Both the position numbers and the translations under genes were made by a program. Of a stretch of DNA of 64,000 nucleotides, positions 8,827 to 17,424 are shown piece by piece; the stretch's first letter is position 1, and each line of letters opens with the position of its first letter. The notes under the pieces were generated by a model, which made no database searches, had not been told where the DNA came from, and was given only the letters and a program-made list of their open reading frames with translations. Origin of the DNA: Sporomusaceae bacterium UBA7701. GTDB lineage: Bacteria; Bacillota; Negativicutes; Sporomusales; UBA7701. The stretch covers positions 1-64,000 of the forward strand of contig DLGF01000016.1 of the NCBI GenBank assembly GCA_002482545.1, written 5' to 3'.

Positions 8827-9939
8827 ATGAAGCTTAAAAAGATTGTATTGCGCAAGATGAAAATGGAGTTTAAGACGCCCTTTGAAGTCAGTTTTGGCCA
8901 GATGAAGGACAAACACTTTATTGCCGTCGAGGTTCACACCAAAGATCATGTTGGCTATGGCGACTGTTCCGCCTTTGCGCACCCTTATTACAACGAGGAA
9001 ACGACCACGACAGCCTGGCATATCATTCAGGACTTTCTTGTTCCCCTGATTTACAGCAAGGATGAAATCGCTCATCCCGAGGAGGTCAATTCACTTTTTT
9101 CCCATATCCGGCGCAACAAAATGGCCAAAGCTGCATTGGACTGTGCCATTTGGGATTTATATGCCAAGGAAAGAAACATTCCTTTAGCAAAAGCTCTGGG
9201 AGGAACAAAAGACAAAATTGAGACCGGGGTCAGCATAGGCATTCAGCCAAGCTCAGACGATCTTTTGCGCGTGGTGGAAAACCATCTGGCGGAAGGCTAT
9301 CGGCGGGTCAAAATAAAAATCAAACCCGGCAAGGATATTAAATATCTGGAAGCGGTACGCAAGCAATTCGGCGATATTATGCTGATGGCTGATGCGAATT
9401 CTGCCTATACCCTGGAGGACATCGCGTTGTTCAAAGAACTTGACGATCTCGATTTGATCATGATTGAGCAACCGCTGTCCCACGACGATATTGTTGACCA
9501 CGCCAAGCTGCAGTCCGTCATGAAGACAAGGATATGCCTGGACGAGAGCATCCATTCGGTGGATGACGCACGACACGCGATCGAGCTCGGAAGCACAAAA
9601 ACCATTAACATAAAAGTGGCACGGGTCGGAGGACTGACCGAAGCGAAAAGAATTCATGACTTTTGCCAGTCCCGGGGGATTCCTGTCTGGTGCGGCGGCA
9701 TGCTGGACACAGGAATCGCCAGAGCGCACAACGTGGCGATCTCTTCCCTGCCTAATTATCAATTCCCCGGCGATGTTCCCGCCTCGGACCGTTATTGGAA
9801 ACAGGATCTTACCTATCCGGCCCTTACTATCGACAAGAATGCGATGGTTCAGGTTCCCGAAAAGCCGGGTATCGGCTTCGAACCGGTTGCGGATTTGATG
9901 GATGCCTTTACTTACGAAAAGCAGGAAATATTGCGATAG
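8827..9939 (+). CDS. N-acylamino-acid racemase / o-succinylbenzoate synthase-like enzyme 1
   Basis: Enolase-superfamily enzyme of the NSAR/OSBS (MenC-type) branch, 370 residues from the ATG at 8827 (AGGAGG ten bases upstream). Visible active-site residues are K162 and K164 in VKIKIKPG, metal ligands D189 (MADAN), E214 (MIEQP) and D239 (CLDES), and K263 in NIKVARVGG. The C-terminal hallmark CGGMLDTGIARAHN then PGDVPASDRYW is typical of this branch. Members either dehydrate SHCHC in menaquinone synthesis or racemise N-acyl amino acids; dipeptide epimerases are relatives. There are no men genes nearby, whereas an M20 peptidase follows 120 bases on, so the racemase role is favoured by inference. 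A paralogue lies at 14280. Confidence 0.85.
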   Translation: MKLKKIVLRKMKMEFKTPFEVSFGQMKDKHFIAVEVHTKDHVGYGDCSAFAHPYYNEETTTTAWHIIQDFLVPLIYSKDEIAHPEEVNSLFSHIRRNKMAKAALDCAIWDLYAKERNIPLAKALGGTKDKIETGVSIGIQPSSDDLLRVVENHLAEGYRRVKIKIKPGKDIKYLEAVRKQFGDIMLMADANSAYTLEDIALFKELDDLDLIMIEQPLSHDDIVDHAKLQSVMKTRICLDESIHSVDDARHAIELGSTKTINIKVARVGGLTEAKRIHDFCQSRGIPVWCGGMLDTGIARAHNVAISSLPNYQFPGDVPASDRYWKQDLTYPALTIDKNAMVQVPEKPGIGFEPVADLMDAFTYEKQEILR

Positions 9940-9986
9940 GCGGTATCATCTCTAAGCCCGGGCCAGATACATGCAAACAAAAGATG

Positions 9987-10009
9987 ACGCCGCTTAGCGG
10001 CGTTTTCTG
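9987..10009 (+). terminator. Intrinsic terminator after racemase 1
   Basis: ACGCCGC-TTA-GCGGCGT stem followed by TTTTCTGTT, 48 bases after the stop codon. The peptidase gene beyond it is therefore either separately transcribed or reached by read-through. Confidence 0.7.
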
Positions 10010-10062
10010 TTAGTAAGTATATAGCCGATTCAAGATCAAAATGACGGGAGGGCGGAAGTAAA

Positions 10063-11223
10063 ATGAAAAAGCAGGAGATTTTCCATTTTATCGACGATCA
10101 CAGGGAAGAGATGCTGGCCCTATGGCGGGAGATGGTCAATCAGGAAAGCGGATCAGCCGATAAAGCGGGGGTCGATAGAGTTCAGGGTATGGTCAAGGGA
10201 ATTCTGGAAAGAGAGGGTGCCACGGTCCGCATCGTGGAGTATGAAACGGCGGGCAACATGCTAGTTGCGGAAATCGGCAGGGAACGTTCCAAACCGGCTG
10301 TTATCTTCATGGGGCATGTCGACACGGTGTTTAAGACCGGTACCGTTGAAAAGAGGCCGTTCACCATTCGGGACGGCAACGCTTACGGGCCCGGTGTCCT
10401 CGACATGAAGGGCGGGATAGTGGCTTTTTTATATGCCATTACGGCCTTGCGGTATGCAGGTTTCTCAGAGCGGCCGATCAAGATCCTTTTGGCCGGCGAC
10501 GAAGAGACCGGCCACTTCGCTTCCAATGCCGCCGAAATCTTTATCCGGGAGGCGGCCGGCGCGATCGCCGCCTTTAACTGCGAAACGGGTTTCACCGATG
10601 ACGCCATAGTTATCGGACGCAAGGGCGTTGCTAGGTTCGATATGGAAGTTCGGGGCGTGGCGGCTCATGTCGGCAATGACCCCGAAAATGGCCGGAGCGC
10701 CATCGTAGAAATTGCCCATAAACTGATCGAAATTGACAAACTCACCAACTGGAACGAGGGTACTTCCTTCAATGTCGGAGTGATCGAAGGGGGTACAGTG
10801 CCCAACGCTACGCCCGATTACGCGAAAATCAAAATAGACGTCCGGTTTGCAGACGAAGATGCTATACCTAAAATCAGCAAGCAACTTGAGCAGATCGCGG
10901 CCAAGACGTTCGTGCCCGGCACGACTACTGTCCTGACAGCCGGAATCGGCTTCAAGCCGATGAAAACCACCGAGGGGGTAAGACGCTTGGCGGCCCTGGT
11001 TAAGAAAATCTCCGCCGAGAATGGCTTTGGTGAGCCTTATGAGAAAACGGTAGGCGGTGGATCGGATTCGGCCTATACCGTGATCGCCGGAGTGCCTACT
11101 GTCTGTGCGATGGGGGTTAAAGGCGGCAGGAACCACAGCGAGGAAGAGTATGCCGTAATAGAATCTGTGTTCGAACGCTCTAAACTTCTTGCCGCCTGTG
11201 TCCTGGGCCTGGACGAGTTATAG
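10063..11223 (+). CDS. M20 family zinc peptidase (carboxypeptidase G2 / ArgE-like)
   Basis: 386-residue dinuclear zinc amidohydrolase that removes a terminal residue or an acyl group from small amide substrates. Ligand and catalytic residues are visible: H85 and D87 in GHVDTVF, D114 in VLDMKGG, E147/E148 in DEETG, E174 in NCETG, and the late His in GGRNHSEEEY. The dimerisation domain lies between about residues 185 and 300. Overall it resembles glutamate carboxypeptidase (CPG2). It stands between two N-acylamino-acid-racemase-like genes, a context in which M20 enzymes deacylate the L-N-acyl product; this role is inferred. Confidence 0.88.
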   Translation: MKKQEIFHFIDDHREEMLALWREMVNQESGSADKAGVDRVQGMVKGILEREGATVRIVEYETAGNMLVAEIGRERSKPAVIFMGHVDTVFKTGTVEKRPFTIRDGNAYGPGVLDMKGGIVAFLYAITALRYAGFSERPIKILLAGDEETGHFASNAAEIFIREAAGAIAAFNCETGFTDDAIVIGRKGVARFDMEVRGVAAHVGNDPENGRSAIVEIAHKLIEIDKLTNWNEGTSFNVGVIEGGTVPNATPDYAKIKIDVRFADEDAIPKISKQLEQIAAKTFVPGTTTVLTAGIGFKPMKTTEGVRRLAALVKKISAENGFGEPYEKTVGGGSDSAYTVIAGVPTVCAMGVKGGRNHSEEEYAVIESVFERSKLLAACVLGLDEL

Positions 11224-11284
11224 GGGGAGCCCCGGCCGCCGCTAGGCGGACAGTCCCGACTACGGCTGAAAGTTATAGTATTTT

Positions 11285-12607
11285 TCATGGGATGATAATC
11301 TCCACTATCCTGCTCGGCCTGCCGGCTCCGGTCACTACCCGTTTTCCCACTTCGAAACAAAACCCGTGCCTCTCCAGTTTTGTCAATAGCCGATTCATGG
11401 TTCTCACAGTCACCCCGGCAAGGGCTGCTAACTCGGCAGTGGTGAAGCGGGTTTTTCCTTCCTGCTCGATAATGCCGTATAGATGGAATACGGTATTGAT
11501 GCTGATACCGGATTTTTCCGAGACAATAAGGAATTTTTTGTCTATCTTTTGGTCCGGATTTACTTGCCATTTGCTATCACCCGAATGGAGCGGGCCAATT
11601 ATCTTATTGTGGTTATACACGATAAACGCTGAATCCCCACCCAGTTTACTCGCCTTTTCCATACCCAGGATGGCGCTGTATTTTGCCTCCTGAGCAGTTA
11701 AGCCATAGCCTACCCCAATGCTTACCGTGCTTGAAGTATTTTTTTTCACTGTCAAAAGCAGATCAATATTTTCAAAATTGTTAGTGGCATTTTCTAATAT
11801 TCTTTTGGTTGAGAAAAGAAGAAAATCTTGTTTTCCTACTTCGACAACTGCGGCTTGCACTCGCTTGGCAAACAAATAAATATGTCTGGCAACGTTGGTT
11901 TTATCAATAATGTACTGGTATTCGTCGTCGGTAAAGACCGAATACTCACCGGGAGAGTCTATTCGGATCGAAATGGCGACGATGCGGCTTTCCTGACTGA
12001 TTTGCATAAGGTGATACAGTTGCATTTTATTTACCGTCTGGCGAATGACATTGGCGGTAGGATCGACCCTGAAACACGGTATGTTTTTCTGGGCCAGCCT
12101 CTCATATACGTTGTGCAGCGCAGTAATACAACAAGTGACATGGTTATTCAGATAGTGGTATTCATGAAACGAACACACCGAATCAATAAAGTCGTCTTCA
12201 AAAGGCTGCTTATTAATTGTAAAAATTTGATATTGATCTTCTTTAATGCCAAGCTCCTTATAGGTTTCCAATAATATATTTTCGTCGTACAGGTCGGAAC
12301 TGATCCGATCAATACTGCATTTTTGCGACAGGGCGATTTTCAGCAGCACCTGAAGAAGCGAACTTCCGTTTCGAGGAATGAACTCCCAGGGGACTATCGG
12401 CTTGATGCGCTTTTCCGTATAGGAATAGAGTGTTTCACCAGCAAACAAGATAGCGTCGAGGAGCGGCTGATCATGATCAATCAGTCTGGGGATATCGATA
12501 AATGTGTTATAAATATATACCTTCGGTTCGATTTGATGAAATTCGCGTTGAATGATTTGCTTAATTTTCTCGACGATATCGAGGGGCCCGACAATACCCA
12601 ATTTCAT
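11285..12607 (-). CDS. Transcription regulator with degenerate cyclase-like domain and C-terminal winged helix
   Basis: 440 residues. The first 180 form an unassigned sensor region beginning MKLGIVGPLDIVEKI. Residues about 205-345 resemble a degenerate GGDEF/GTP-cyclohydrolase III-like module (SIGVGYGLTAQEAKYSAILGMEKASKLGGD), lacking a canonical GGDEF signature. The C-terminal 70 residues carry a winged helix-turn-helix (FTTAELAALAGVTVRTMNRLLTKLERHG). The gene is transcribed opposite to the transporter genes at 12832, with a 224-base shared regulatory gap. It most likely controls the racemase/peptidase/transporter cluster. Domain assignments are by eye; DNA binding is more certain than ligand binding. 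Confidence 0.75.
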   Translation of the reverse strand: MKLGIVGPLDIVEKIKQIIQREFHQIEPKVYIYNTFIDIPRLIDHDQPLLDAILFAGETLYSYTEKRIKPIVPWEFIPRNGSSLLQVLLKIALSQKCSIDRISSDLYDENILLETYKELGIKEDQYQIFTINKQPFEDDFIDSVCSFHEYHYLNNHVTCCITALHNVYERLAQKNIPCFRVDPTANVIRQTVNKMQLYHLMQISQESRIVAISIRIDSPGEYSVFTDDEYQYIIDKTNVARHIYLFAKRVQAAVVEVGKQDFLLFSTKRILENATNNFENIDLLLTVKKNTSSTVSIGVGYGLTAQEAKYSAILGMEKASKLGGDSAFIVYNHNKIIGPLHSGDSKWQVNPDQKIDKKFLIVSEKSGISINTVFHLYGIIEQEGKTRFTTAELAALAGVTVRTMNRLLTKLERHGFCFEVGKRVVTGAGRPSRIVEIIIP

Positions 12608-12628
12608 AATTTTTACCTCGCTGTGAAA

Positions 12629-12650
12629 ATTTCAGACATATTTCAGACAA
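12629..12650. promoter_or_regulatory. Tandem direct repeat in divergent control region
   Basis: TTTCAGACA occurs twice, 12 bases apart centre to centre, immediately upstream of the regulator start. It is a candidate autoregulatory operator. A TATAATA box follows near 12675 on the plus strand and may drive the transporter genes. Confidence 0.35.
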
Positions 12651-12831
12651 TTTATGGTCAATAGCTTTAGCTATATAATAACATTAGTTAGAATAATTGC
12701 AATTGTCAAAATGGCAGGGCGAAAGTATCTCGGCAATACACTTTCCGGAAAGAGTCTCCAGTGCAGGTAAAAATATCATCGTATTGGTGCCTGGTCAAAC
12801 ATTATTTGCGAGCAGAGGGGGTAATAGGGAC

Positions 12832-13521
12832 ATGGAATCAGTAATGAACAGCCCTGGCATGTGGATTGCCTCTAGTGTCATGGTTATCGTGGTCGTTATT
12901 CAAAGCATCCTGTTTTTGCGTGAAGGATTCCGAGCGGCTCAAGAGCTTAATATCCCGCGCTGTGATTGCATCAAGGGATTAAGGGCATCGATGATTACTG
13001 CCATAGGGCCTTCGTTGGCGCCGGTGGTGATCTTGCTGGCCTTAATCGCCGTATTGGGCGCGCCGACGACCTGGATGCGAATGAACGATATCGGCGCGGC
13101 CAGGACTGAACTGGCAATGTCGGCTATGGCGGCCAAGGTTTACGGAGTGGAAATTCGTTCTGCCGGATTCGATCTCAAGGCATTCAGCTACGCAATTTGG
13201 GGTATGGCTTTGAATAATGCCGGCTGGATGGTTGTTGCCCTGCTATTTGTGAGTAGAATGAACACCGCAATTAAGAAGATGAATGAAAAGTATAATCCTC
13301 AATGGATCAAATTATTTATGGCCGGCGCGGCTATTGGCCTTTTTGCCTATCTGTGGAGCGGAACCCTTATAAGTGGCGGTGGAAACCTTGTTGCAGGCAT
13401 AGTCTCTTTTATATCTATGTACCTTATTTCCCGATATGGAGGCAGGTATCCGCGGCTGCAAGAGCCGGCGCTGGGTATTGCAATGCTTATCGGTATGTTT
13501 GCGGCGGCGGCCTTCTTTTAA
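12832..13521 (+). CDS. DUF5058-type membrane protein, probable transporter subunit
   Basis: 229-residue integral membrane protein with about six hydrophobic helices. It starts MESVMNSPGMWIASSVMVIVVVIQS and has a conserved amphipathic segment (SMITAIGPSLAPVVILL) between helices 1 and 2. The start is the ATG at 12832 with GAGGGGG upstream; the extended reading from 12697 lacks signal features. I recognise it as the DUF5058 type, membrane proteins commonly found with peptidases. A second membrane protein follows 38 bases later, suggesting a two-component carrier. Its position inside the racemase/peptidase cluster suggests uptake of the cluster's substrate. No transport has been shown. Confidence 0.7.
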   Translation: MESVMNSPGMWIASSVMVIVVVIQSILFLREGFRAAQELNIPRCDCIKGLRASMITAIGPSLAPVVILLALIAVLGAPTTWMRMNDIGAARTELAMSAMAAKVYGVEIRSAGFDLKAFSYAIWGMALNNAGWMVVALLFVSRMNTAIKKMNEKYNPQWIKLFMAGAAIGLFAYLWSGTLISGGGNLVAGIVSFISMYLISRYGGRYPRLQEPALGIAMLIGMFAAAAFF

Positions 13522-13559
13522 CCACGGCGTCAATAAAAGCTCATAAGGGAGGGATATAC

Positions 13560-14216
13560 ATGGAAGGGAATTATAATTTCTACGATCGGGCTATTCGCCT
13601 TGGGGTTTTTACCGTGACAGCAGGAATTATCGCCAATTTCGTACCTGCCGTTTATCTTGCCGGTGTGGTGGGGGTTATGCCGCAGTGGAGCGACCTGCTT
13701 CAGATATTGGCAGTGGCGCTGAGTGCATTTGGCGCGTCCTGGGTCGTGCAGCCACTATCCTTTTTCCCGATCTTGGGGGTGGGGGGATCATATATAGGCT
13801 GGTTGTGCGGCAATGTTGCCGATATTCGTGTTCCGGCAGCCACCATGGCTCAGAAAGTGACCGGTTCCGAACAGGGCACCCCGCGGGGGGATGTTATGGC
13901 CACTATCGGCATTGCCGGATCAGTAATCGTGTCGGTGTTAATTATTACGTTGTTTACTTTTATCGGGTCGGCGGTTATTTCGGTATTGCCGCCGCTCGTT
14001 AAAAAAGCGCTGGGCTTCATTTTGCCGGCGGTAGTCGGCGCCGTCTACGCCGAACTTTCTAGTAAACAGCTTAAGATAGGATTAGGCACGATTGCACTGG
14101 CATTAGTAATCACGTTTTTTGCACCCCAAGTGGGTTTGCCGCAATGGCTGCTTTCGATATGTATTATTGGATGCGGTATTTTAGTTGCAAGAATAAAATT
14201 TTCGGCTAGCAAATAG
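13560..14216 (+). CDS. Membrane protein partner of the DUF5058 protein
   Basis: 218-residue protein with about six predicted membrane helices: near residues 15-40, 45-65, 70-90, 115-145, 150-170 and 180-205. The start is the ATG at 13560, preceded by AAGGGAGGG; the track-length ORF beginning at 13302 is out of place inside the upstream gene. The conserved-looking segment GVGGSYIGWLCGNVADIRVPAATMAQKVTGSEQGTP is a loop with many small and polar residues, as in substrate-path loops of carriers. It is transcribed with the preceding gene and ends 63 bases before racemase 2. I do not recognise the family by name; a transporter subunit is inferred from context. Confidence 0.65.
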   Translation: MEGNYNFYDRAIRLGVFTVTAGIIANFVPAVYLAGVVGVMPQWSDLLQILAVALSAFGASWVVQPLSFFPILGVGGSYIGWLCGNVADIRVPAATMAQKVTGSEQGTPRGDVMATIGIAGSVIVSVLIITLFTFIGSAVISVLPPLVKKALGFILPAVVGAVYAELSSKQLKIGLGTIALALVITFFAPQVGLPQWLLSICIIGCGILVARIKFSASK

Positions 14217-14279
14217 CCAGCTTAAGCATGATTCGATGGAATTCCTGGCTATTAAGCTAGAGTAAAAAGGATGATTTAA

Positions 14280-15392
14280 TTGATAATCGACCGCATTGAC
14301 ATTATTAGGGTGAAAGTCCCCTTTGTGCACCCCTTTGAAACGAGCTTCACCCGCTTTGTCGAAAGGGACGCGCTAATTGTCAAGATTTATTCCGAAGGCT
14401 TGATTGGGTACGGCGAATGCAAGGCCTTCTATGGACCTTTATACAACCCTGAGGATAACGGTACCTGTCTGCATATTATTAAAAACATCATAGCTCCGGT
14501 GATCCTTCATAAAGACATCGAAGGCCCGGCGGAATTTATGGCAGAGGTATCCTTCATCGTCGGCAACCGGTTGGCAAAAGCAGCCATAGAAAACGCTTTA
14601 TGGGAATTGAAATCCCAGCGGGAAGGGAAGTCGCTGAAAACGCTGCTTGGCGGAACACAAAATGAAGTCAAAGTCGGCGTAAGCCTGGGCATTGAACCGA
14701 CAATACCGGCTCTGCTCAACAAGATCGAAAAATATCTGGCCGAGGGTTACCATCGGACAAAAATTAAAATTAAACCAGGCAAGGATATCGAGGTTTTGCG
14801 AGAAGTTCGGCGGCATTATCCGGATATAACCTTGACGGTAGACGCCAATTCAGATTATACTCTCGATGACATCGAGCTTTTTAAAGCGATGGATGATCTG
14901 AACCTTCAATATATAGAACAACCGCTGGGAGAAGATGATATAGTCGACCATGCGGTATTGCAAAAAGCCATAAAAACCCCTATCTGTCTCGATGAAAGCA
15001 TTGTTTCAGTCGATATTGCCCGCAATGCCATTGAACTCGGAAGCTGTAAAATCATCAACATCAAATCCAGTCGCTGCGGCGGTTTGTGCGAATCAATCAA
15101 GATTCATGATCTTTGCATGGAGCATGATATTCCTATCTGGGTTGGCGGCATGACCGAGCTTGGCATTGGGCGGGCGCAGAACATATCCTTTGCCAGTCTG
15201 CCGAATTTCGCCTCCCTTGCCCACGATATCGCCGCCAGCAACCGGTATTTCGCCGAAGATATCACCATCCCGTACGTTACGATAACGCCCAGTTGCACTC
15301 TCGTCGTTCCGGACGATACAAACGGCGTTCGCTATGAAGTGGATGAAAAGGCTATCGACCGGATGATGGTCAGCCGGGATGTTATTAAATAA
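14280..15392 (+). CDS. N-acylamino-acid racemase / o-succinylbenzoate synthase-like enzyme 2
   Basis: Second enolase-superfamily enzyme, 370 residues and collinear with the gene at 8827. The same catalytic set is present: K161/K163 in TKIKIKPG, D188 (VDAN), E213 (YIEQP), D238 (CLDES), K262 (NIKSSRCGG). The TTG start at 14280 follows an AAAGGATG site. In the C-terminal region the specificity segment differs (VGGMTELGIGRAQN and AHDIAASNRYF instead of CGGMLDTGIARAHN and PGDVPASDRYW), so the two enzymes probably prefer different acyl or side-chain groups. It follows the two membrane genes closely and probably shares their transcript. Racemase versus OSBS activity cannot be told from sequence alone. 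Confidence 0.84.
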   Translation: MIIDRIDIIRVKVPFVHPFETSFTRFVERDALIVKIYSEGLIGYGECKAFYGPLYNPEDNGTCLHIIKNIIAPVILHKDIEGPAEFMAEVSFIVGNRLAKAAIENALWELKSQREGKSLKTLLGGTQNEVKVGVSLGIEPTIPALLNKIEKYLAEGYHRTKIKIKPGKDIEVLREVRRHYPDITLTVDANSDYTLDDIELFKAMDDLNLQYIEQPLGEDDIVDHAVLQKAIKTPICLDESIVSVDIARNAIELGSCKIINIKSSRCGGLCESIKIHDLCMEHDIPIWVGGMTELGIGRAQNISFASLPNFASLAHDIAASNRYFAEDITIPYVTITPSCTLVVPDDTNGVRYEVDEKAIDRMMVSRDVIK

Positions 15393-15467
15393 GTTGCCGG
15401 TGAATGATGCGGCGAACTCGCGGCCGGGGGATCCAAGGGGGCCGGGCCTGCCCCTCGGTTTGGCATG

Positions 15468-15518
15468 AAAAAGCGCAAGCTTTCGCACCTGATAATGGTG
15501 CGGAAGCTTGCGCTTTTT
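15468..15518. terminator. Bidirectional terminator between convergent racemase 2 and lysR-type gene
   Basis: A 22-bp stem with a single G-T wobble (AAAAAGCGCAAGC...CACC, loop TGATAAT) carries A-run and T-run on opposite ends, so it can stop transcripts from both directions. Confidence 0.85.
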
Positions 15519-15540
15519 ACGCGGCAAAAGGTTTGCCGGT

Positions 15541-16422
15541 TCAATTCTTTTCGGTTTCAAAGGTTTGCAGAAAGTGCTGAGCCGCGCTGGAGATATACTG
15601 GTCTTTGGGCCAAATCACGGCAGCGGATATGGATAGGGGTATGGCGGGACCGGTGAGCTCCTTATAGACTAAATTCTGGCTGGGCAAAGTACGGGTCGCG
15701 GACTGCGGCGCGACCGTCACGCCCAGGCCGGCTTCCGACAAGGCCAGCATCGTGCGGACATCGTCATGGATGCATACGATTTTCGGGGAGAGGTTGTGCT
15801 TATAAAAGCATTCCATATGGGACTTGCTGGCATTACGGTAGATAATCAGCGGCATATCGGCCAGCTCGGCCAAAGTGGTGGTCGTCACGCCGGGCGATTT
15901 GTCCCAGGCGCGGGGGATAGCGGCCACGACCGGTTCGGAGGGAGTGCCGATCGAATTATATTCCCGGGTGTCGTAAGAAGAGGGCACGATGGCCAGCTCG
16001 ATAATGCCGTTGTGCAGAAGCTTGGTGATTCTTTGGGGAGTGCCTTCCCAAAGCTGAAAACTGATGGAGGGATAGCGGCGGTTAAAGTCGAGCATTTTTT
16101 CCGGCAGCAGAGTGGTTCCCCAGGAGGGGACGCTGCCGATGGAGAGGGTCCCCTGCTGGCCGGCTTCCAGATCCTTCAGTTCCTTGACGGTGGTGTCCAC
16201 CAGGCTCAGGATCTGTTCGCCTTTTTCGCGCAGGGCTTGGCCCACCTTGGTCAGCCGAACCTCGCGGCCCACTTTTTCGAGCAGTTGGACACCGAGTTCG
16301 CGCTCGAAGACTTTAAGCTGGTGGCTGAGGGGAGGCTGGGCCATGTGCAGGCGCTCGGCCGCCTTTGTAACCTTGCCTTCCTCTGCCACCGTCAAAAAAT
16401 ATTGCAATTTTTTGAAGTCCAT
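15541..16422 (-). CDS. LysR family transcriptional regulator
   Basis: 293 residues with the family's standard plan: an N-terminal winged helix-turn-helix (FLTVAEEGKVTKAAERLHMAQPPLSHQLK), a linker helix, and a two-lobe periplasmic-binding-protein-like effector domain from about residue 90. The start ATG at 16422 has AGGAG upstream. It converges on racemase 2 across a shared terminator and faces away from the PCC-domain gene. The intervening 330 bases hold inverted repeats of LysR-box type. The effector and target genes are unknown. Confidence 0.92.
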   Translation of the reverse strand: MDFKKLQYFLTVAEEGKVTKAAERLHMAQPPLSHQLKVFERELGVQLLEKVGREVRLTKVGQALREKGEQILSLVDTTVKELKDLEAGQQGTLSIGSVPSWGTTLLPEKMLDFNRRYPSISFQLWEGTPQRITKLLHNGIIELAIVPSSYDTREYNSIGTPSEPVVAAIPRAWDKSPGVTTTTLAELADMPLIIYRNASKSHMECFYKHNLSPKIVCIHDDVRTMLALSEAGLGVTVAPQSATRTLPSQNLVYKELTGPAIPLSISAAVIWPKDQYISSAAQHFLQTFETEKN

Positions 16423-16439
16423 AATATACTCCTATTCAC

Positions 16440-16510
16440 TATCCATACAAGATATGTATCTTTAGACAACAATAATTATATATTTTGTATGGATATAGTA
16501 TAGATACATT
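16440..16510. promoter_or_regulatory. Inverted-repeat operator region of the lysR-type gene
   Basis: TATCCATACAA (16440-16450) is repeated in perfect inverse as TTGTATGGATA (16485-16495). Inside and beside them are GATATGTATC (16451-16460) and GATACAT (16503-16509). This AT-rich nest lies 18-88 bases upstream of the regulator gene, as expected for LysR autoregulation and control of a divergent promoter. Confidence 0.5.
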
Positions 16511-16751
16511 ATATAGGAAATTATTCTTGCGGTCAAAGAAAACGATAGATTGCATGAGGGAGGAATAAGCAGGCCGGGAATAGGCGGTCCGCAGGGTGCT
16601 GGACAGGAAGATCCGGGTTGGCAATTGCGGAGATGATAAAAATGCCGGGGCATGTACCCGCTGCTTAAGGAAAAGTACTGATCGTTAGGAGGTTTTATTT
16701 TTTTTCGGCCCGAAATTCATAGAGAACGAGCGAATAGAGGAGGTCGGGTCA

Positions 16752-17183
16752 ATGGACTATAGACGTTTTGGCGCTAAGCTGCTGGTTCGCCTGGATAGGG
16801 GCGAGGACATCGTGGAGTCTGTCAAGCGCCTGTGCCGGGAAGCCGATATCCGGCTGGCGGTTGTTTCGGGAATCGGGGCGCTTGATTATGTGAGCGTGGG
16901 CCTGTTTGAACAAGGGACAAAGCAGTACCATACCAAGGAGTTCTCCGGCAGTATGGAGATAACGGGCTTAGCGGGCAACGCGACGCGGATGAAGGGCGAA
17001 GTGTATCTTCATCTGCATATCGTGCTCACAGATGCCAGCTACGCCGCTTTCGGCGGGCATCTCAACAAGGGGCGGGTCGGCGCCACCGCCGAGTTGGTGC
17101 TGGAAATTCTGGACGGTGAGGCGGAGCGGGAATATGATGAAGTGACCGGCCTCAATCTGATCGGCTTTGCCGGGGACGAATAA
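16752..17183 (+). CDS. PCC-domain (DUF296) protein
   Basis: 143-residue single-domain protein. It matches the plant-and-prokaryote-conserved domain: LVVRLDRGEDIVESVKRLCRE-like N-terminus, VVSGIGALDYVSVGLF, and the late GGHLNKGRVGATAELVLEI motif. In this family a conserved His cluster forms a possible metal site; here LHLHIVL and GGHL are present. Bacterial members are trimers often described as DNA-binding proteins with unknown targets. A GAGGAGGTCGG site precedes the ATG. It is monocistronic, with a terminator 26 bases downstream. Confidence 0.85.
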   Translation: MDYRRFGAKLLVRLDRGEDIVESVKRLCREADIRLAVVSGIGALDYVSVGLFEQGTKQYHTKEFSGSMEITGLAGNATRMKGEVYLHLHIVLTDASYAAFGGHLNKGRVGATAELVLEILDGEAEREYDEVTGLNLIGFAGDE

Positions 17184-17208
17184 CAAGGAGAAGCCTTCAT
17201 GGGGTTTT

Positions 17209-17251
17209 GCCGCTATGCCCTGCCGAAATGCGCAGGGGTATAGCGGCTTTT
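17209..17251 (+). terminator. Intrinsic terminator after the PCC-domain gene
   Basis: GCCGCTATGCCCTG pairs with CAGGGGTATAGCGGC (one-base bulge) around a 10-base loop, followed by TTTTG. Confidence 0.7.
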
Positions 17252-17424
17252 GCTCTTGCTGCCGCCGTCTCGCGCGCAGGCCGTTTAGGCGCGGCGGACG
17301 GCCTCTGGATCCGGGGTTTACTAAGCAGCAGGGTTGCACTTTTTTGTCCGGGTGGCAAGAATCGGCTTATATTGCGTCGAATAGATACACTGAACGATGC
17401 ACCATTTATGAGGAGCGTGGAAGA

